A DNA stretch of 64,000 nt from contig NZ_CP073105.1 of the NCBI RefSeq assembly GCF_018138085.1, positions 2,480,001 through 2,544,000 on the forward strand, read 5' to 3'. Below, one piece after another: positions 61,229 through 64,000 of the stretch (position 1 is the first letter of the stretch; each line of letters starts with the position of its first letter). The notes below the pieces were generated by a model. The model was not told the DNA's origin and ran no database searches. It worked only from the letters and a program-made list of their open reading frames with translations. Both the position numbers and the translations under genes were made by a program. Source of the stretch: Stutzerimonas stutzeri (GTDB taxonomy: Bacteria; Pseudomonadota; Gammaproteobacteria; Pseudomonadales; Pseudomonadaceae).

Positions 61229-63757
61229 TCAGCCCTGCGCCGCGGCGGGCGCAGCGGCGTTGGCCACCACGACCCAGCCGGCGGTGCGCGCACGTAGTAC
61301 GGCCAGGGCGGCCGTCAGGTCCTGGCGTTGCAGAGCGCGCATGGCGGACGCAACCTCCCGCGGGTGGCCGGCGTCATGACCGGCTAGAAGACTCTGCCAG
61401 AGCTGTTCCGCACGAGCCCGCAGATCCGTTTCGGCGATCAGGTGCGTATCGCTCGCATCACGCACGGCTCGCTCGATGACGCCTGCAGGTAGAACATCCA
61501 GGCTACTGGCGAAGTCGGCAAGAAAAGTCTCGATATGCGCGAGGATCTCTTCTGCGGACGCAGAGGGCGATTGCACGGCGAAGAGCATGCCGGGATGACC
61601 ACCGAACTGACAGAAGCGGCTGAAGACGGCGTAACCCAGTTGCAGTTCGCTGCGCAGGCGACGAAAAAAGGGGCCTTCGATCAACCTTGCCAATACGCGC
61701 CAGGCCGCTTCGCATACGGCGGTTTGCTGCGGCAACGGGCAAAACAGCAGGAGCGCCGCCTCGGCCATTGCCGCCCCACCGCTCAGGTCGTGCCAACGTA
61801 TGCCTGCCAAACGGCCACCGGGCGCAATGGATATCGAGGATGCAGAGCCCGGCAACGCCCTGAGCGCATCGGTCAACGGCCCACTCAACGTCGGCGGGAA
61901 GCCTGTCGCGAGCGCCTGCCACTGCGCTGACCTCCACTGCGTCCAGAGCCTGCCTGCATCCAGAGCTTCGCAATGCGTAGCCGGCGTTGCGTCTGCCAGT
62001 AGTCGGGGCATGCGGTCGAGCAATTGCCGAATCAGCATCTCGTCACCGCCCAACGCGACCTCACGTTCCGCGAGCCGTTGCCCCTGGATAAAGGACGCCT
62101 CCGCAGGCTGGCGCATCAGCTCGGCAATATCGGCAAGTATCAGGGGGATGGCCTCGGCAGCACCCACCAGGCTCAGGGTCCAGGCGTCGCCGAGGTCATC
62201 GAACCGCTGTCTCACGCCTGCTTGTTGCACAGCCCAGTCGACGGACTGAAGCGCGTGTCGCAGCACATGCCGGAGTCCCGGCGCCGCTTGCCCCGCCGGG
62301 AACTGCCAGCGCAGGTAGAACGCGCCCTGCCCGTCCGCGTCGGCCGGCCCGAGCCAGTGCAGCGCCGGCGGCATCGAGCTCGCCTGGTACTGGCGGGCAG
62401 CGGTCTGTAACCAGGGATTGATCGACGGCGGCCGCCAATGCCATGCCTTTTGCTCCGCCTGTAGCGGCGGCTCCCGTTTCAGTCGCAGCGCGAAGCCTGC
62501 GCGCTCGATGGGTTGGCAATCGCAGTCGTCGGCAGTCATCACCAGCGGTCCCGTGGCAGTCATCTGCGCCACAAGCGCCGCGAACGCCTGGCGAATCGCG
62601 GACTCATCGCTGTCGTCGCTCCAGGCCAGCGGCTCAACCCAATGACGCAGCTTGGCCAAGGGGTCTGCGCCTTGCAGGCTTCGTTGGCGCACGCGCCGAT
62701 ATTCGCCATGGCAAAGCTGCCAGTACGACTCGCCTGAGCAATAACGCAACCAGTCGAGCACCGCCTCGACGATCACCGCGCGCTCGCCCAGCCCTTGCTC
62801 CGTCAACGACAGTTCAACGACGACGACGCTTTGCCCCGCAAACCAGTACGGCGTGCGTAGCCTGACCGAATGGCACAGACCGGCGTCGCGCAGGCGCCGG
62901 GCGAAGCCGTGCTGTGCCTGAGAAGTGACCGCGAAGGAAAGAACATCCAGCGCCGCCTGACTATGCTCGGGCATGTGTTCGAGCGAAAACAGCAGGTTCA
63001 ACCGGGGCTCGGCGCCGCCGATGTGCAACCGGAGCCAGGCATCGCGACTGCAACGCAGCGGCGGCGCGTCCCGCGTGACCGGGCAGCCCGCTGCCAGCAT
63101 GCCGTCGGCAAGCTCGGCGAGCCGCTGCAACTGTGCATGGCTCTGAGGACCGATGATCAGCAGCTCGATCTGGCCGCTGTGGTAGAAGCGCCGGTGATAG
63201 CCAACCAGCGCCTGTTGGAACGCGGGTTGCTCTACCGGCAGCGTGTCGCGGTTGCCCGCGTGGAAGCCGGCGAACGGATGGCTCGGGTCGAAGGCCGTGC
63301 CCAGGGCAGCATCGCAAAGCGTTTCGACATCCCGCGCGCGCGCCTGGAATTCAGCCTGCAATACCTCACGCTCGCGCAGCTGGGCGGCAGGATCGAGCAG
63401 TGGATGCGCCAGCATGTCCAGGAGGCGATGCAAGGCGGGCTCGAGCTGACCGGCCGGTAGCTGGAAGAAGAAGTCGGTGTGCCGCTCGCGAGTCGATGCG
63501 TTCAGTTGCCCACCACAGCCTTGAACGAAGGCCATCAGGCCCTCTTCCGCCGAATAGCCTCGGCTGCCGAGAAACAGCAGGTGCTCGAGAAAATGGGCCA
63601 ACCCGGGATAGTCCCGCGGCGCATCATGGGCACCGGCATGGACTCGCACCATCGCCGCGGCCTGCGAATGGCCGGAAAGGGGCAACAGACGCACCCGCAA
63701 GCCGTTGGCCAGTGTCGTCTGAGGCGGTCGCCGGGAGGTGTCGGATGGACGAGGCAT
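61229..63757 (-). CDS. pqqF: PqqF, M16 zinc metallopeptidase of the PQQ pathway
   Basis: PqqF is a zinc peptidase thought to cleave PqqA after the PqqE cross-link. The 842-residue protein belongs to the M16 family: the inverted zinc motif HFLEHLLFLGS (HxxEH, about residues 55-60) and the downstream Glu region LREREVLQAEF, followed by inactive-domain halves (about 250-500 and 520-800). ATG 63757 (MPRPSDTSRRPP) is the usual start; the longer open frame to 63814 does not fit. It lies 37 kb from pqqABCDEH, outside the main cluster. Confidence 0.93.
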   Translation of the reverse strand: MPRPSDTSRRPPQTTLANGLRVRLLPLSGHSQAAAMVRVHAGAHDAPRDYPGLAHFLEHLLFLGSRGYSAEEGLMAFVQGCGGQLNASTRERHTDFFFQLPAGQLEPALHRLLDMLAHPLLDPAAQLREREVLQAEFQARARDVETLCDAALGTAFDPSHPFAGFHAGNRDTLPVEQPAFQQALVGYHRRFYHSGQIELLIIGPQSHAQLQRLAELADGMLAAGCPVTRDAPPLRCSRDAWLRLHIGGAEPRLNLLFSLEHMPEHSQAALDVLSFAVTSQAQHGFARRLRDAGLCHSVRLRTPYWFAGQSVVVVELSLTEQGLGERAVIVEAVLDWLRYCSGESYWQLCHGEYRRVRQRSLQGADPLAKLRHWVEPLAWSDDSDESAIRQAFAALVAQMTATGPLVMTADDCDCQPIERAGFALRLKREPPLQAEQKAWHWRPPSINPWLQTAARQYQASSMPPALHWLGPADADGQGAFYLRWQFPAGQAAPGLRHVLRHALQSVDWAVQQAGVRQRFDDLGDAWTLSLVGAAEAIPLILADIAELMRQPAEASFIQGQRLAEREVALGGDEMLIRQLLDRMPRLLADATPATHCEALDAGRLWTQWRSAQWQALATGFPPTLSGPLTDALRALPGSASSISIAPGGRLAGIRWHDLSGGAAMAEAALLLFCPLPQQTAVCEAAWRVLARLIEGPFFRRLRSELQLGYAVFSRFCQFGGHPGMLFAVQSPSASAEEILAHIETFLADFASSLDVLPAGVIERAVRDASDTHLIAETDLRARAEQLWQSLLAGHDAGHPREVASAMRALQRQDLTAALAVLRARTAGWVVVANAAAPAAAQG

Positions 63758-63861
63758 GCAATAACCCGTTGCGGCAGGATCGATGAGCATCGCGCCCATT
63801 ACCCATGGCCGCAATGCCGCTTTAGCATCGTTTGCCGAACGCCACGCGGCAAGCGTCGCGG

Positions 63862-64000
63862 CTAGGTGTCCAGCTTGCCGTCCAGAAACTGGAGAAGACG
63901 GCGCTGCATCAGTCTACTGGCACTGCCCAGGCAGGCGATTGGCGAGCCCCGCAGCGCGTCCTCGGCCGCCTCGCCAGCCATGGCCAGCGGGCAGTCGAGC
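63862..64000 (-). CDS. 3' end of an unidentified gene (cut at the window edge)
   Basis: From the right edge to TAG at 63862 the minus strand is open for 45 codons and ends ...LDGKLDT. The fragment contains ACLGSASRLMQRRLLQFL. Codon use is GC-rich like its neighbours and it lies 104 bp upstream of pqqF on the same strand. I cannot assign a family from this fragment. Confidence 0.45.
   Translation of the reverse strand, partial: LDCPLAMAGEAAEDALRGSPIACLGSASRLMQRRLLQFLDGKLDT

Overview
This window looks like a chromosomal segment of a high-GC Pseudomonadaceae member, most like the Stutzerimonas (Pseudomonas stutzeri) group. The reasons are the gacA-uvrC-pgsA block followed by tRNA-Gly, tRNA-Cys and tRNA-Leu, Pseudomonas-type REPIN repeats, a BdlA-like sensor, a NosP/NahK pair, and a complete PQQ/quinoprotein alcohol oxidation locus. 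I see no insertion sequence, prophage, plasmid origin or CRISPR array.

Layout. 1-2.7 kb: a DctPQM TRAP transporter (dctP cut at the left edge). 2.8-8.1 kb: a DMT exporter, a GntR/FCD regulator, small envelope and hypothetical proteins, a ProQ/FinO protein, and three tRNAs; the tRNA-Leu(UAA) is split by a 228-nt group I intron. 8.2-11.3 kb: pgsA-uvrC-gacA. 11.7-15.6 kb: an arsenic operon arsR-arsH-ynfA-like-gapdh-arsJ. 15.7-24 kb (minus strand): pqqA1-B-C-D-E-H followed by ercA and the hybrid kinase ercS. 24.1-27 kb: an old yellow enzyme and the aldehyde dehydrogenase exaC. 27.4-31.5 kb: a second, different pqq-like operon. 31.6-40 kb: two quinoprotein alcohol dehydrogenases, one with lanthanide-type residues (pedH-like) and one calcium-type (exaA-like), with cytochrome c and binding proteins. 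40-47 kb: a pentapeptide-repeat protein, an RNase D-like nuclease, a DUF421 protein, BdlA-like, an ion channel, a diguanylate cyclase and an EthD protein. 47-55.6 kb: EraR/EraS, a PQQ-associated ABC system interrupted by a five-copy tandem REPIN array, and the regulator ErbR/AgmR. 55.8-61 kb: NahK, NosP and a porin. 61-64 kb: pqqF and the end of an unidentified gene.

How it fits together. Most of 15.6-64 kb is one physiological unit: periplasmic oxidation of alcohols by PQQ enzymes (ExaA, PedH), electron transfer to cytochrome c, aldehyde oxidation by ExaC, cofactor synthesis by Pqq proteins, and control by Erc/Era/Erb sensor-regulators. A motif close to CTACTACC(A/T)(A/T)GG stands about 80-126 bp upstream of at least six of these genes and may be the ErbR (or a related NarL-type regulator) site.

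The most unusual item is the operon at 27469-31535: a second PqqA peptide, PqqD and PqqE paralogues, a 30-residue membrane peptide, a PuuD-like membrane protein, a SerC-like aminotransferase that lacks the phosphate-binding residues of SerC, and a PyrD-like flavoprotein that lacks the catalytic segment of PyrD. It has no pqqB or pqqC of its own. It could make a PQQ-related but different RiPP-derived cofactor, or it could be an accessory PQQ pathway.
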